Assembly (NCBI RefSeq): GCF_029193885.1
Contig: NZ_JARFVB010000011.1
Coordinates: 58,677-122,676 of the forward strand
Source of the DNA: Flagellimonas yonaguniensis
GTDB taxonomy: Bacteria > Bacteroidota > Bacteroidia > Flavobacteriales > Flavobacteriaceae
DNA length: 64,000 nucleotides
Direction of reading: 5' to 3'
Shown one piece after another: positions 46,720 to 55,953 of the stretch (positions within the stretch are counted from its first letter, which is position 1; each line of letters begins with the position of its first letter). The position numbers were made by a program, and so were the translations under genes. Under the pieces are notes generated by a model. That model worked only from the letters and a program-made list of their open reading frames with translations. It did not search any database and was not told where the DNA came from.

Positions 46720-48147
46720 CTAATTGCTTAAAATTCCTTTTTGTTGGGTTTTACCTTGAACCGCAAATCCAAATCCTATCAAGAGTATTGCAATCAAAAG
46801 CAGTACAAGCATGGACGTAAAAACCGAGTTGCTTTTAGCTGCTTGGTAATTGAATTGTGGTAAAGACAAATAATCTTTTTGGCTAAATGGAGTGTTGTTG
46901 TACAGAAATGTCGTTAAATACGCCCTCCATTGCCCTGCAAAAGCCATGACCTGTTTTCGATAATTCCCATAATCCGCTGTTGAGGTTCCAGCTAATTGGC
47001 TCAACGATTCCTGTACCACAATGGTCGGTGATATCCATTGGAGTTTCTGTGCCCAGGATTGTTGTTTTTGCAATTGGGTTTCATAGGCATCAACAATAGG
47101 TTTCAATTCCTCCTTCACTACTTTTTGTGAGGCCATGTACCTATGGTAGAAGTTTCTGGATTGGGTAGAATCATTAATGGCATATTCTGGATGGTCCCGA
47201 AGAAAGTTATCCAAAATTTCATCTTGTCTTTTGGTAGCCTCTGCCTTATGCTCACGCATTTCGTTGATCATAAGCGTTCGTGATGGTATTGGATACAAAG
47301 TATTTCCCACTTGGTTGAGCACGGATGGCATCAAGAGGACAAAAACAACCCAAAGCATAATCAGGGAAACCGCATTTTTCGCAGAACTATCCACAAAAAT
47401 ATTGACCAAGAATGCCAATGCAAACCAAAATAGCATATAGCAAAGGGCCAATCCCAACAAAATCAAAATGCCACTCCATTGCAATGGTTGTACACCTGCC
47501 ACTAAAATAACAACGACCAAGGAAAGTGTTACCAACAAGGAAAGCCAAAAGAAGCGCAGCATCAATTTTTGAAAGACCCATTTACGGAGGGAAATAGGTT
47601 GGGAAGCCAACAAGCGCAGCGAACCTTGCTCCTTTTCTGATGACAATACATTATAGGTAAATGCGATGATGAGCAAAGGCAAGAGATAAACAATTACAAA
47701 AGCCAGATCAAAAGAACCGAACAGTAGCTGGACGGGACTGGTCATTTCCGTAAAGTTTAGGGCAAAATCATCCCCGGAAACCGTTGGTTTGATGTAGTGG
47801 GTGAAAAGATCGGCCTGTCCCGTAGAAATAAACGCCATGGGCTGCGGGTCCATAGCCGCTACCCTTGGGTGGTAATTCCCCACTGCCATGGGACTGGAGG
47901 GAATGGTCCAAGAAGGGACACTAACTTCAAGTCCCTGTTCCACGGAATCCAAGAGTTTTAACATGGCTTTGTCCGTTTCTTCAACTTCTTGCTTGGCCAC
48001 TGATATATCCACCTCTCTTTTTACTACCTTACTTTTACCATTTATGGTGGAAAAACCAAAAAGTAATAATAATAATATGCTCAATAGTTGGATCCAACGA
48101 CTTCGCAACAAGAGTTTCAATTCATAAATAAAGTTATATCGAAACAT
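46720..48147 (-). CDS. ABC-2-type permease, DUF3526 family (second of pair)
   Basis: This 475-residue membrane protein has an N-terminal helix (WIQLLSILLLLLFGFSTING), a large external domain of about 130 residues, and membrane helices (LAFVIVYLLPLLIIAFTYNV; LLVTLSLVVVILVAG; ILILLGLALCYMLFWFALAF; SLIMLWVVFVLLMP) separated by a second external loop. This is the DUF3526 pattern. It forms a heteromeric transporter with the upstream permease and ATPase. The substrate is unknown; context suggests metal- or cofactor-related export. It ends 4 bases before the GTPase gene. Confidence 0.85.
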   Translation of the reverse strand: MFRYNFIYELKLLLRSRWIQLLSILLLLLFGFSTINGKSKVVKREVDISVAKQEVEETDKAMLKLLDSVEQGLEVSVPSWTIPSSPMAVGNYHPRVAAMDPQPMAFISTGQADLFTHYIKPTVSGDDFALNFTEMTSPVQLLFGSFDLAFVIVYLLPLLIIAFTYNVLSSEKEQGSLRLLASQPISLRKWVFQKLMLRFFWLSLLVTLSLVVVILVAGVQPLQWSGILILLGLALCYMLFWFALAFLVNIFVDSSAKNAVSLIMLWVVFVLLMPSVLNQVGNTLYPIPSRTLMINEMREHKAEATKRQDEILDNFLRDHPEYAINDSTQSRNFYHRYMASQKVVKEELKPIVDAYETQLQKQQSWAQKLQWISPTIVVQESLSQLAGTSTADYGNYRKQVMAFAGQWRAYLTTFLYNNTPFSQKDYLSLPQFNYQAAKSNSVFTSMLVLLLIAILLIGFGFAVQGKTQQKGILSN

Positions 48148-48150
48148 GGC

Positions 48151-49557
48151 TTAAATGGTTTTGGTGGTTAAGAGAAATATGCTGAAAGAAAGAACAATCC
48201 ATACTCCCAAAATCCATATACTGGAAGCATTCGAGCGTATGATGCTACCTAATTGTGGTGGCTCATATTCAAATTGGGGCAGTTTTTTCCAGAAATCGGA
48301 GTCGGCTTGGTATGACCAATCCCCATAAGTAGAGTTTTGGGCAAAGTCATCGTTCAGAAATTTTTGTGTGGCTATTCTATACTCTTCTGCCGCATCGGAA
48401 AAATCCCAATGGGTGCCATAATCGGTCTGCGCAATCGCCATACTCAAAAACCGGGTGGGCAGATAGGGCGATATGACCGCCAAACCTTTATAAACATCCG
48501 ATTGTTGTGCATACTGCTCCTTTAAATAGTTGTAGTGCTTAAAATAAATTTCCGCTTCATGTTCCTCGCCTTTTTGCATTCTGTACCCATCAAAATTGAA
48601 AGGGAGTTGGTGTATACTGTCCACCCCATGTTCTGCCAATACTTTTTGTTCCAACAGTTTGGATTCCTTGCTCCATGGGTTATGTCCATTCAAACCTTCT
48701 TGCTTGTCCTTTGAAATATTGGCAGCAAACTCTTGGCGGGTAGGAAATGGATGTTTTGTTTCGGCTAGGTTACTGGCAGCCTTTGGAGCGGCCAAACAGG
48801 CCAAAATCCAAACGGACAGGGAAAGTACCAAGGCAATTCCCGACTTTTCCACCTTGGCCGAAATAAACAGTATGATATTGATGAAAATGATGTAGTAGCC
48901 TACATAAACGATGAACATGGCAAGTAAAGATCCCCATTTGAACACTCCAAAATCCTGTAAATTGGATAAAAGGATTCCTGCTATCAAAAATAAAATGGCC
49001 GTTACCATAAAAATAGGAAAGAACAGCGACAACCATTTGCCAACGGCCCATTTCCAAGGTCGAACACCTTGACTTTTCAATAAGGTCAGCGTACCCATTT
49101 CCCGCTCTTTGGTAAAACTGTTGTACCCCAAAAGGATAATAAGCAAGGGAATAATGAAAAGTAAAATGAAATCTGGGGTAAGGTCGCCAAATCTGGCCAA
49201 CCCAGTTTGATCCGCTGCTGCGCTGAACTGTGCTTCGTTTCGTTTGTGGGACTCCAAAAATATGGATGCCCCCATATACTTATCAACTCCTTGATCCATC
49301 AAGGAGAGTGGGTATTTGGGCTTGAATGCATAGGTTCCGTAATGGGATGCGGAATGTGGATTTTTTTCACCTTGATTATCCCAAACTTCCCTTTCGGCAG
49401 CTTCGGCCACAAGATATTGCTCATTTGTATTTTGATATTGCCGGGCACTGATCCAAACGGCAATGCCCAAAAGTATGATAACAATGGCAAAAGCAGCTCG
49501 AACCCTGCCATCTCGCAAAAGCTCTTTTGATTCTTTGAAAAAGGTTTTTAAAATCAT
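48151..49557 (-). CDS. ABC-2-type permease, DUF3526 family (first of pair)
   Basis: This 468-residue protein is laid out like its downstream neighbour: an N-terminal helix (VRAAFAIVIILLGIAVWI), an external domain, then helices including LTPDFILLFIIPLLIILLGY, LFFPIFMVTAILFLIAGILL, AMFIVYVGYYIIFINIILFI and the terminal SIWILGVWIVLSFSIFLL. The shared motif YNSFTKEREMGTLTLLKSQG follows the second helix. The two permeases probably form a heterodimer with the ATPase whose gene overlaps its start by 4 bases. Confidence 0.85.
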   Translation of the reverse strand: MILKTFFKESKELLRDGRVRAAFAIVIILLGIAVWISARQYQNTNEQYLVAEAAEREVWDNQGEKNPHSASHYGTYAFKPKYPLSLMDQGVDKYMGASIFLESHKRNEAQFSAAADQTGLARFGDLTPDFILLFIIPLLIILLGYNSFTKEREMGTLTLLKSQGVRPWKWAVGKWLSLFFPIFMVTAILFLIAGILLSNLQDFGVFKWGSLLAMFIVYVGYYIIFINIILFISAKVEKSGIALVLSLSVWILACLAAPKAASNLAETKHPFPTRQEFAANISKDKQEGLNGHNPWSKESKLLEQKVLAEHGVDSIHQLPFNFDGYRMQKGEEHEAEIYFKHYNYLKEQYAQQSDVYKGLAVISPYLPTRFLSMAIAQTDYGTHWDFSDAAEEYRIATQKFLNDDFAQNSTYGDWSYQADSDFWKKLPQFEYEPPQLGSIIRSNASSIWILGVWIVLSFSIFLLTTKTI

Positions 49558-50279
49558 GACATGACTTCTAAATGGTTCATGGTATCCAGATAAGCCTTCT
49601 CCAATTGAGGAAGCGAAATATCTTCGGCAACAAACTGTTGTCGCAGCTTACCGTTTTTCATAATTCCAATATGAGTGGCCACTTCTTTGGCACGGAACAA
49701 ATCGTGGGTGGCCATCAAGACGGCCACCCCTTTGTTTTTCAATTTTTGAAGCAATTCACCAAATTCGTTGCTTGCTTTTGGATCTAGGCCAGAAGTGGGT
49801 TCGTCCAACAATAGGACTTTTGTGTCCTTAGCGAGGGCAAGGGCAATACCCACTTTTTGTCGCATTCCTTTGGAAAAGGTTGAAATCCGTTTTTGGAAAG
49901 CATCTTCCTGTAAACCTGCTTCCCTTAAAAACCCAATCAATGTTTCTGTGGATAGTTTTTTGCCTGCTATCCCTGAAAAATAATCCAAGTTTTCAATTGC
50001 AGTTAAGGTCGGGTACAGCATCAAGTTTTCGGGGATATAGGTAATGAACTCTTTGGTCTTTAATTCGTTTTTCACCACATCCAGACCGTTTATGGTGGCC
50101 GCTCCAGAGGTTGGCTTTAAAAAACCCAAAAGCATGTTGATGGTAGTGGATTTTCCGGCACCATTAGCTCCGAGCAGACATAATATTTCACCTTCCTTTA
50201 CCGAAAGGGAAAGATTGTCCACTGCCGTAAAGTCACCGAATTGTTTGGTTAGGTTGTTTGTAATTATCATAGTGGTCAT
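49554..50279 (-). CDS. ABC transporter ATP-binding protein for the DUF3526 permeases
   Basis: This 241-residue ATPase has Walker A LLGANGAGKSTTINMLLG, signature FSKGMRQKVGIALALA, Walker B VLLLDEPTSGLDPKA and the switch His in LMATHDLF. The C-terminal extension is short, as in NosF/CcmA-type export ATPases. It is the first gene of a compact minus-strand series (ATPase, two permeases, GTPase, ATPase, permease, DUF3299-like) with overlaps or gaps of a few bases, implying a single transcript. Confidence 0.93.
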   Translation of the reverse strand: MTTMIITNNLTKQFGDFTAVDNLSLSVKEGEILCLLGANGAGKSTTINMLLGFLKPTSGAATINGLDVVKNELKTKEFITYIPENLMLYPTLTAIENLDYFSGIAGKKLSTETLIGFLREAGLQEDAFQKRISTFSKGMRQKVGIALALAKDTKVLLLDEPTSGLDPKASNEFGELLQKLKNKGVAVLMATHDLFRAKEVATHIGIMKNGKLRQQFVAEDISLPQLEKAYLDTMNHLEVMS

Positions 50280-50608
50280 TTTAAAGTTTTAAGTAATCAA
50301 TCTTGATTTTGGATAGCATCCATTTATCTAGGCTAATATTCAAGAATGAACTAAGTGTTGATTTTTGATCACGTAAGGCCTATACGCTTTTGATGGAAAT
50401 AAGTAGCTAAGGATTTGTTGTTTTACCTTGGAAAAGATATAAGTCGTGGAGTATGTGCTTGACCTCCAAACCTTAATGTGTTCCCAAGAAAAACAATATC
50501 CTCATTTTCTTTACAAATTTGATTTTGTCAGACAGCCGATATACAATACACCGAGTCAGATGTATAGGTTCTCTTTTAAATCAAAAAACAAATAAATAAG
50601 GTAAGTGG
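50280..50608. other. Intergenic region upstream of the ABC/GTPase operon
   Basis: No gene is visible. A short inverted repeat AATCAA-TC-TTGATT (50295-50308) lies 16 bases before the ATPase start and could be a regulatory site, but it is too short to claim. No clear TAnnTTTG box is visible. Confidence 0.4.
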
Positions 50609-50914
50609 CTAAGAAAGTGGAGGAGGCCTGGAGAATAACTGATATGGGTCCTGTATACTATCAGAAAGAGATTCATATTCCTTGGAAATTCGCTCTTGTG
50701 GTTTTGGTTCAACAATCAAAACCAAGAATTCAGAATCCACAGGAGGTGTTTCTGGGGCATGTTGGTTTTTTACAATATGGTCACAAACTATACAATGGGC
50801 GTAGTGGTCTAGGTCACCGTCATGAGCAAGTACATGGAGTCCAGCCATTTTCACCAGAAGGAAAAGAGCGAGAAACAGGAACGAAATGCTATTTTGAATG
50901 TAGCTCAATCTCAT
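50609..50914 (-). CDS. Small exported His/Cys-rich protein (paralogue A)
   Basis: This 101-residue protein has a hydrophobic N-terminal signal or anchor (ISFLFLALFLLVKMAG) followed by a potential metal-binding cluster HVLAHDGDLDHYAHCIVCDH, and it ends LFSRPPPLS. The same plan is seen in the protein encoded at 54224-54535: both share LFLALFL, HxLAHxG, HCxVC, an Asn and Pro nearby, and the C-terminal LFSRPPP. I do not recognise the family. The layout suggests a periplasmic or membrane-attached metal-binding protein. The two copies flank the TonB receptor and thioredoxin-like genes on the same strand. Confidence 0.75.
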   Translation of the reverse strand: MRLSYIQNSISFLFLALFLLVKMAGLHVLAHDGDLDHYAHCIVCDHIVKNQHAPETPPVDSEFLVLIVEPKPQERISKEYESLSDSIQDPYQLFSRPPPLS

Positions 50915-51008
50915 TTAGTCATAAACTTATTAAAAAACGTGGTTGGCCAAAATTTTAGATGTCTTAAAAAAGAGTTAAAACCTTTGATGTAATATTCTCT
51001 ATTGCTGA

Positions 51009-51515
51009 TTATTTTGCTCGCGAATAACCTGTTTTACGTTTTGCCAGTATAGAATACAATTGCTTGGGTGACATATATTCGAAATATCGGCTTTGGACGA
51101 TAAATTCGGCATCCAATAGTATAATTGCCGGTATTGAAAATGGCAAAGTCTCCCTAGAGGCCAACAATTTGGGTATTTGATGGATAGGTGCTCTTTTTTT
51201 GCCAAGCTCATTATTTATATAACGTTGCCCATCAAAAACTATGGTATCCGCTGTTTCAACATCCATTTTAACAGTATGGTAGTTTGAATTGAGCAAGGAA
51301 ACAATCTTGGGGTCCTTAAATGCCGCTTGTTCCATCTTTTTGCAATAACCACACCATTCGGCATTGAAAAAAATGAATACTTTTTTGGGTTTAACAAAAA
51401 GAGAGTCTTCCAATTGCTCAAATTTGATCCAACGAATTTCTTCGCTTTGTGCAAAAAAAGTTGCTGTCCCCATGAAAATGGAACAGATGGATAAAAGAAT
51501 TTTTTTTACTAACAT
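51009..51515 (-). CDS. Exported thioredoxin-like protein
   Basis: The protein has 168 residues from ATG 51515, chosen because it begins with a signal peptide (ILLSICSIFMGTATFFAQ); longer in-frame starts overlap the TonB receptor gene. The thioredoxin fold carries FFNAEWCGYCKKMEQAAF (redox CGYC) and the cis-proline strand FSIPAIILLD. It is probably a periplasmic disulfide reductase. Coming 100 bases after the TonB receptor and before the small Cys/His protein, it may keep metal-binding cysteines reduced. Confidence 0.87.
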   Translation of the reverse strand: MLVKKILLSICSIFMGTATFFAQSEEIRWIKFEQLEDSLFVKPKKVFIFFNAEWCGYCKKMEQAAFKDPKIVSLLNSNYHTVKMDVETADTIVFDGQRYINNELGKKRAPIHQIPKLLASRETLPFSIPAIILLDAEFIVQSRYFEYMSPKQLYSILAKRKTGYSRAK

Positions 51516-51615
51516 AACATGATTTAGAAAAGACCTTCCCTTTTTGTTTTTTGAATTACCAGAATTTAAATTCTCTAAGGAATGTGGTCTTATAATTAAA
51601 TTCCATACGTTTAAT

Positions 51616-53988
51616 TCAGTGCAATTTTCCAAACTTTAATCCTATAAAGAATGTTCTTGGTGCACTTGGCCCATAAATATAGTCGGAATCCCTTCCGGCA
51701 CCCATATCAAAATCATCTTGGTAACTGTTGAAAATGTTCTTGGCCCCACCTGACAGTGTAATCGCGAAACTATCGTTCACGTCAAAGTGGGTCTCCAATT
51801 TTAGGTTCAGATCATAAAATGCATCCGTTTCCACCAAATCCATAAATCCTGAATCGCTGATCACATGGGGAACCGTCATGCCACCGGTATACGTACTGGT
51901 AATATCCATATTGAATTTTTCACTTGGCAACCAAGTAACGTTCAAGTAGCCATAGAGGTTAGGGTTACGAACAAACTCTTCAATAATGATGTCGTCCTCA
52001 CCCGGAGTTCCATCAGATTCGAAAAGGGTCTGGGGCTCCTTGTATTTGGATTTTTGCAGGGTGCCCCCCAACTGCATTTGCCATTTTGGGTCGGGGGAAA
52101 TACCAAATTCAAAATTAGATCCATACACCTGTGCCCCGGAACCGTTTCGTACTTCTTCCAAAATGGAACCATTTTCCAAAGTGGACCCTGTACTTACGGT
52201 GGTAAAGGGATCTTCAATATCGGTATAAAACCCTTCCAAAAGGATATCCATCTGCAACAATCCTTTGGTGACAGCATAATTGAACGATCCTGTGTAAGCA
52301 TTGGAATATTCCGTTTCCAAGTCTTCGGAAAGAATCACGAACATAGGCTCACCACCTACGCTGGAAATATGCAGGTCCTCGTTAAAAGCTTGAGGAGCCC
52401 TGAATCCACGGGCATAACCACCTCTAAATTTCAACTCCTCCGTAAATTGGTAGGATAGGGTCAATCTTGGGGAAAAAGCGGTTTGAGTAAGGTCAACATC
52501 TCTATTGATTCCTCCGATGGCATATTCACCGTCTACGGAAACATTGTCCAACCTAGCACCTATCAAGGCCGTAAACGTATCGCTGGGCTTCCATTCATAT
52601 TGGGCATAAACACCAAGGGAATTCACTTGTTGATCGATCAATCGGTCATACCCTTTAATTTCATCTTCAGTGTTGGAGTGGTTATATTCCACCCCTGTGG
52701 TAAGGACATCCTTTTTAAAGTTCTTGGTGTAGTGAAACCCGTTTACCCATGCCAAATCTTTGGTATTCCCATAGGCATTGTTGGCCGAGATACTGTCCTG
52801 GTAGGTTCTTTCTCCACCAAGTCCACCATAATAGCTGTCTCGATCGGTGTTGGAGGCAGAGGTGTACACTTGGTATTGGGCACTTCTGTCCTTGTTGTAC
52901 AATTCGTAATCGGCTCCTCCTAGAAAAGTATCGTGATCCAATTGCTCGGTAATGTCGGTAAAATGCGGCGCAAGATCTAATTTGTCCCCACCTCTACGCG
53001 TTTCTCTTATGGCATTCAGGTTAACCGAAATACGGCTGAGGTCATTGGGCCTTAAAAATGCTTTGGCCCCAACGGTATTATTGTGCAATTCAACCATTTC
53101 GGTAAATCCATCACCATTGGCATCATAGGATTGTCTGTTTCGGTAATTTCCAAAAAGGGTGACCCCGCTCTTCAGGTCATCGGCTACTATGGAAGTGTTG
53201 AAGGTAAGGATTCGGTCGGCTGATTTTCCATCTACCGAGGCCAATGTGCTTCCAATTTCCCATGTGTTTAGAATTGGATCCTTCGTAATAATGTTCACGG
53301 TACCGGCAATGGCATTAGATCCATATAATGCGGAACCCCCACTTCGTACAACTTCGATACGTTCGATAATATTTGTTGGAATTTGTTCCAAACCATACAC
53401 ACCTAGTAAGGATGAAAATACAGGTCTACTGTTGAGCAATATTTGGGTATAGGCACCCTCAAGTCCATTCAAACGAACTTGGGTAAAACCGCAATTCTGA
53501 CAATTGGTCTCAACTCGAACCCCTGGTGAAAAATTGAGTCCATCTGCAACAGAAACAGATTGTGTGGCATTCAATAATCGTGGTTTTAAAGAAGAAACCA
53601 CGACGGGCGCGTCCCTACGTTCCACTCGATTACGGGTCGCACTTATTACTACTTCATTAAGGCCAAGAGCGTCTTCAACCAATTCAAAGTTCAACGTAAC
53701 ACTTTCATTTTTATGGATTGTAATGGTGTTTGATATCTTCCTGTACCCTTGTGAGGTTACTTCCAACGTTTGGGTCCCAATGGGTACTTGAAGTTGATAA
53801 TGTCCATCGATGTCCGTGTTCACCCCAATGGTTCCGTTTTTTACATAAACAGCCGCAAAGGCAACGGCATTTCCGTTGGAGCTGACCGTACCAGATACCA
53901 CAGCTGTATCATCTTGAGCATAAAGTTCAGTGAATGTGATAAATGGAAATATGATTAATAATAAAAGGCAATGTTTTATTTGGTTCAT
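51616..53988 (-). CDS. TonB-dependent outer-membrane receptor (probable metal or metallophore uptake)
   Basis: This 790-residue receptor has a signal peptide (CLLLLIIFPFITFTELYAQ), a carboxypeptidase-like extension (VVSGTVSSNGNAVAFAAVYV), a TonB box-like LNEVVISATRNRVERRDAPV and a plug (VSVADGLNFSPGVRVETNCQ; GLEQIPTNIIERIEVVRSGG; ALYGSNAIAGTVNIITK). A barrel follows, ending TFFIGLKFGKLH. ETNCQNCG in the plug is notable because a CxxC there could bind metal. Unlike the SusC protein in this window it has no SusD partner, which fits a metal or siderophore-like substrate. Zinc is inferred from the Zur-family regulator nearby. Confidence 0.9.
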   Translation of the reverse strand: MNQIKHCLLLLIIFPFITFTELYAQDDTAVVSGTVSSNGNAVAFAAVYVKNGTIGVNTDIDGHYQLQVPIGTQTLEVTSQGYRKISNTITIHKNESVTLNFELVEDALGLNEVVISATRNRVERRDAPVVVSSLKPRLLNATQSVSVADGLNFSPGVRVETNCQNCGFTQVRLNGLEGAYTQILLNSRPVFSSLLGVYGLEQIPTNIIERIEVVRSGGSALYGSNAIAGTVNIITKDPILNTWEIGSTLASVDGKSADRILTFNTSIVADDLKSGVTLFGNYRNRQSYDANGDGFTEMVELHNNTVGAKAFLRPNDLSRISVNLNAIRETRRGGDKLDLAPHFTDITEQLDHDTFLGGADYELYNKDRSAQYQVYTSASNTDRDSYYGGLGGERTYQDSISANNAYGNTKDLAWVNGFHYTKNFKKDVLTTGVEYNHSNTEDEIKGYDRLIDQQVNSLGVYAQYEWKPSDTFTALIGARLDNVSVDGEYAIGGINRDVDLTQTAFSPRLTLSYQFTEELKFRGGYARGFRAPQAFNEDLHISSVGGEPMFVILSEDLETEYSNAYTGSFNYAVTKGLLQMDILLEGFYTDIEDPFTTVSTGSTLENGSILEEVRNGSGAQVYGSNFEFGISPDPKWQMQLGGTLQKSKYKEPQTLFESDGTPGEDDIIIEEFVRNPNLYGYLNVTWLPSEKFNMDITSTYTGGMTVPHVISDSGFMDLVETDAFYDLNLKLETHFDVNDSFAITLSGGAKNIFNSYQDDFDMGAGRDSDYIYGPSAPRTFFIGLKFGKLH

Positions 53989-54007
53989 TTTTTTGTTGGA
54001 TTAAAGT

Positions 54008-54029
54008 TTATTATCGCACGTGATAATAA
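54008..54029. promoter_or_regulatory. Operator-like palindrome upstream of the TonB receptor gene
   Basis: TTATTATC (54008-54015) and GATAATAA (54022-54029) are perfect arms around GCACGT. The site lies 20 bases before the receptor start. Its size and AT-rich arms resemble Fur-superfamily operators, but it differs in spacing from the palindrome at the Fur-family gene. Confidence 0.45.
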
Positions 54030-54223
54030 GTTTTGCTACATGTCCCAGAATCCTTTTTAACATGCTAGCAGGTAATTACTATATTATGTTGAACTATTGG
54101 AAATGAAAGTCCCAACTGGATTTTAAGTTTATGATAGCCCTTAAGTGAATTTCTTTTACGCCAAAAAAGTGACGAAAGAAACCCATAAGACGCTTTCATT
54201 GCTTCTGGAAAAATAGAGTGGGA

Positions 54224-54535
54224 TTATATACGGAAAGGAGGAGGCCTTGAAAAAAGGCGGTTTATCAAAATTTTGTTGTGATGAACAGATGTATACCCTT
54301 CAAATCTGTCCCTGTGATTGGGGATTTCTAGATTTTTATAGGTGTATTCATAAAACTCCAGCGGGGCTATTGGAAAATAATGATTGGCCATGACCAACTC
54401 GCAAACGTCACAATGAGATATATGGCCTTTTTCCCCATGATGGGCCAAATGATGGATGCCACTCCCTACTCTTGCCATTAAAAATAAGGCAAGGAACAGG
54501 ATGGAGATACTGACTTTGAGGGAACTTCGTTTCAT
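54224..54535 (-). CDS. Small exported His/Cys-rich protein (paralogue B)
   Basis: This 103-residue protein has a hydrophobic N-terminus (VSISILFLALFLMARVGSG), then the cluster HHLAHHGEKGHISHCDVCEL and the C-terminal NRLFSRPPPFRI. It is paralogous to the 101-residue protein encoded at 50609-50914 (HxLAHxG...HCxVC...LFSRPPP). The shared motif with alternating His and a CxxC suggests metal binding outside the cytoplasm. The family is not recognised. It stands between the MerC gene and the TonB receptor on the same strand. Confidence 0.78.
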   Translation of the reverse strand: MKRSSLKVSISILFLALFLMARVGSGIHHLAHHGEKGHISHCDVCELVMANHYFPIAPLEFYEYTYKNLEIPNHRDRFEGYTSVHHNKILINRLFSRPPPFRI

Positions 54536-54594
54536 CGTACCGTAAAGTTATCGTAAAAAATCACATGGCCAGTCAATATTTATAACTTATTAAT

Positions 54595-54981
54595 TCAATG
54601 TTTGTGCTTGCAGGAAGACCTCAACAGTTTCCAGTTCACAAAATGGGCAACCGAAACCATTAGTGCTCCCCCAACTGTATTTATGATTTCCCATGCTTCA
54701 TTCAAATCCAATCTGCCCAAGGCAATTAAACCAAACCCAATGGCAGCAATGAGCAAAGGTCTTGATCTATGATGTGCTTTTCTGTAGCTTGGCCATAGGG
54801 AAACAAATACAAATACAACACCAAGTCCAATAAACGACCATTCGATAAGTGGGTTGTGCAAAAAATGAAGACTTGATAAGGATGAAAATGAAAGTACAAT
54901 GGGAACTGCCGCACAATGTATGGCACAGATAAGTGAACTTGTAAGGGCGATTATGTCAAATGTCGGTGTTTTTATCTTCAT
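54595..54981 (-). CDS. MerC-domain membrane protein
   Basis: This 128-residue protein has four predicted helices. The first contains LICAIHCAAVPIVLSFSSL, whose CxxxHC is the MerC signature, followed by IEWSFIGLGVVFVFVSLWPS, PLLIAAIGFGLIALG and NTVGGALMVSVAHFVNW. The tail is CKHKH. MerC was described as a mercury carrier, but chromosomal Bacteroidota copies under Fur/Zur-type control may carry other soft metals. It ends 59 bases before the small His/Cys gene and starts 9 bases after the flavoprotein gene. Confidence 0.85.
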   Translation of the reverse strand: MKIKTPTFDIIALTSSLICAIHCAAVPIVLSFSSLSSLHFLHNPLIEWSFIGLGVVFVFVSLWPSYRKAHHRSRPLLIAAIGFGLIALGRLDLNEAWEIINTVGGALMVSVAHFVNWKLLRSSCKHKH

Positions 54982-54990
54982 GTTTTTTGT

Positions 54991-55908
54991 TTAAAATAAT
55001 TCTTGGGAAAGTTCCATATTGGCCATGGCACCCGCTATGTTACCAGATGCCACCGCTTGTGCCACAGATCGCATGGGGATACAGTTGTCACCACAGGCAA
55101 AGACACCTTGCACGGAGGTCTTTTGAAAATGATCTGTTTGAATATACCCCTGTTCCGTCAACTCGCAGCCTAAGTCAATGGAAATATTTGAATCTTGCTC
55201 AAAAGGTATTCCTGCATAAATAGCTGTGAAAGAAAGTAGTTCTCCATTATCAAGCTGTACCTGTTCAAGGTATCCATCCTTATGCTCGATCGAGACTACT
55301 TTATGGTTCAGGATTTTAACGTTGTACTTATGTAGCGACTTCAACTCCTCTTTGGTAAAACTTGAAGGCTCTTCTTGCAAAATAGTAATGTCGTTGCCTA
55401 GATTGAGCAATAGGGAAGCCAAATGAAATGCCTTTTCAGGAGGAGCCATCAGACCCACTTTTTCACTACGGTATTCATATCCGTGACAATAAGGGCAATG
55501 TATCACGGAAATCCCCCAACATTCCTTAAACCCAGGGATTTCAGGCATCAAATCTTTGACGCCGGTGGCCAAAATTATTTTATGTCCCTCAAATTCATCT
55601 CCACTACCAACATTAACGGAAAAACCATAATCGGAGGCGGTTATTTTTGAGGCGAAACCGTCAATAAACTCAACACTCCCATAACGTGCTACCTGTTTTT
55701 TGGCTAAAGCGGCAATTTCATTGGGGGGCTTTCCGTCCTGTGTCAAGAAATTATGGGAATGAGGGGTTTGTTTATTGCACGGCTTACCGCCATCGATGAC
55801 CAATGTCCTCCTTAAGGACCTCCCTAAGGCCAAAGCCGCAGAAAGGCCGGCATAGCTCCCTCCTATTATGATAACATCGTATGTCTTTTTCTTTTTCATA
55901 TTGGGCAA
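54991..55908 (-). CDS. Thioredoxin-reductase-like NAD(P)/FAD oxidoreductase
   Basis: This 305-residue flavoprotein has FAD motif YDVIIIGGSYAGLSAALALG, a redox pair in VIHCPYCHGYEY (CPYC), a second dinucleotide region where the usual GxGxxG is weak (KVGLMAPPEKAF), and the C-terminal GVFACGDNCIPMRSVAQAVA. Proteins of this shape act on small disulfides rather than necessarily thioredoxin. The gene is divergent from the Fur-family regulator and shares its 69-base control region, so it is probably repressed by it. It heads the MerC and small-protein run. Confidence 0.87.
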   Translation of the reverse strand: MPNMKKKKTYDVIIIGGSYAGLSAALALGRSLRRTLVIDGGKPCNKQTPHSHNFLTQDGKPPNEIAALAKKQVARYGSVEFIDGFASKITASDYGFSVNVGSGDEFEGHKIILATGVKDLMPEIPGFKECWGISVIHCPYCHGYEYRSEKVGLMAPPEKAFHLASLLLNLGNDITILQEEPSSFTKEELKSLHKYNVKILNHKVVSIEHKDGYLEQVQLDNGELLSFTAIYAGIPFEQDSNISIDLGCELTEQGYIQTDHFQKTSVQGVFACGDNCIPMRSVAQAVASGNIAGAMANMELSQELF

Positions 55909-55921
55909 TTACATTGAAATA

Positions 55922-55953
55922 TTTGCCAAACTTATGAATAATTTATATTATTG
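55922..55953 (+). promoter_or_regulatory. Predicted promoter of the Fur-family gene (TTTG-N20-TATTATTG)
   Basis: TTTG (55922-55925) and TATTATTG (55946-55953) are separated by 20 bases, a good match to the Bacteroidota consensus. The -7 box overlaps the palindrome at 55947-55971. Confidence 0.55.
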
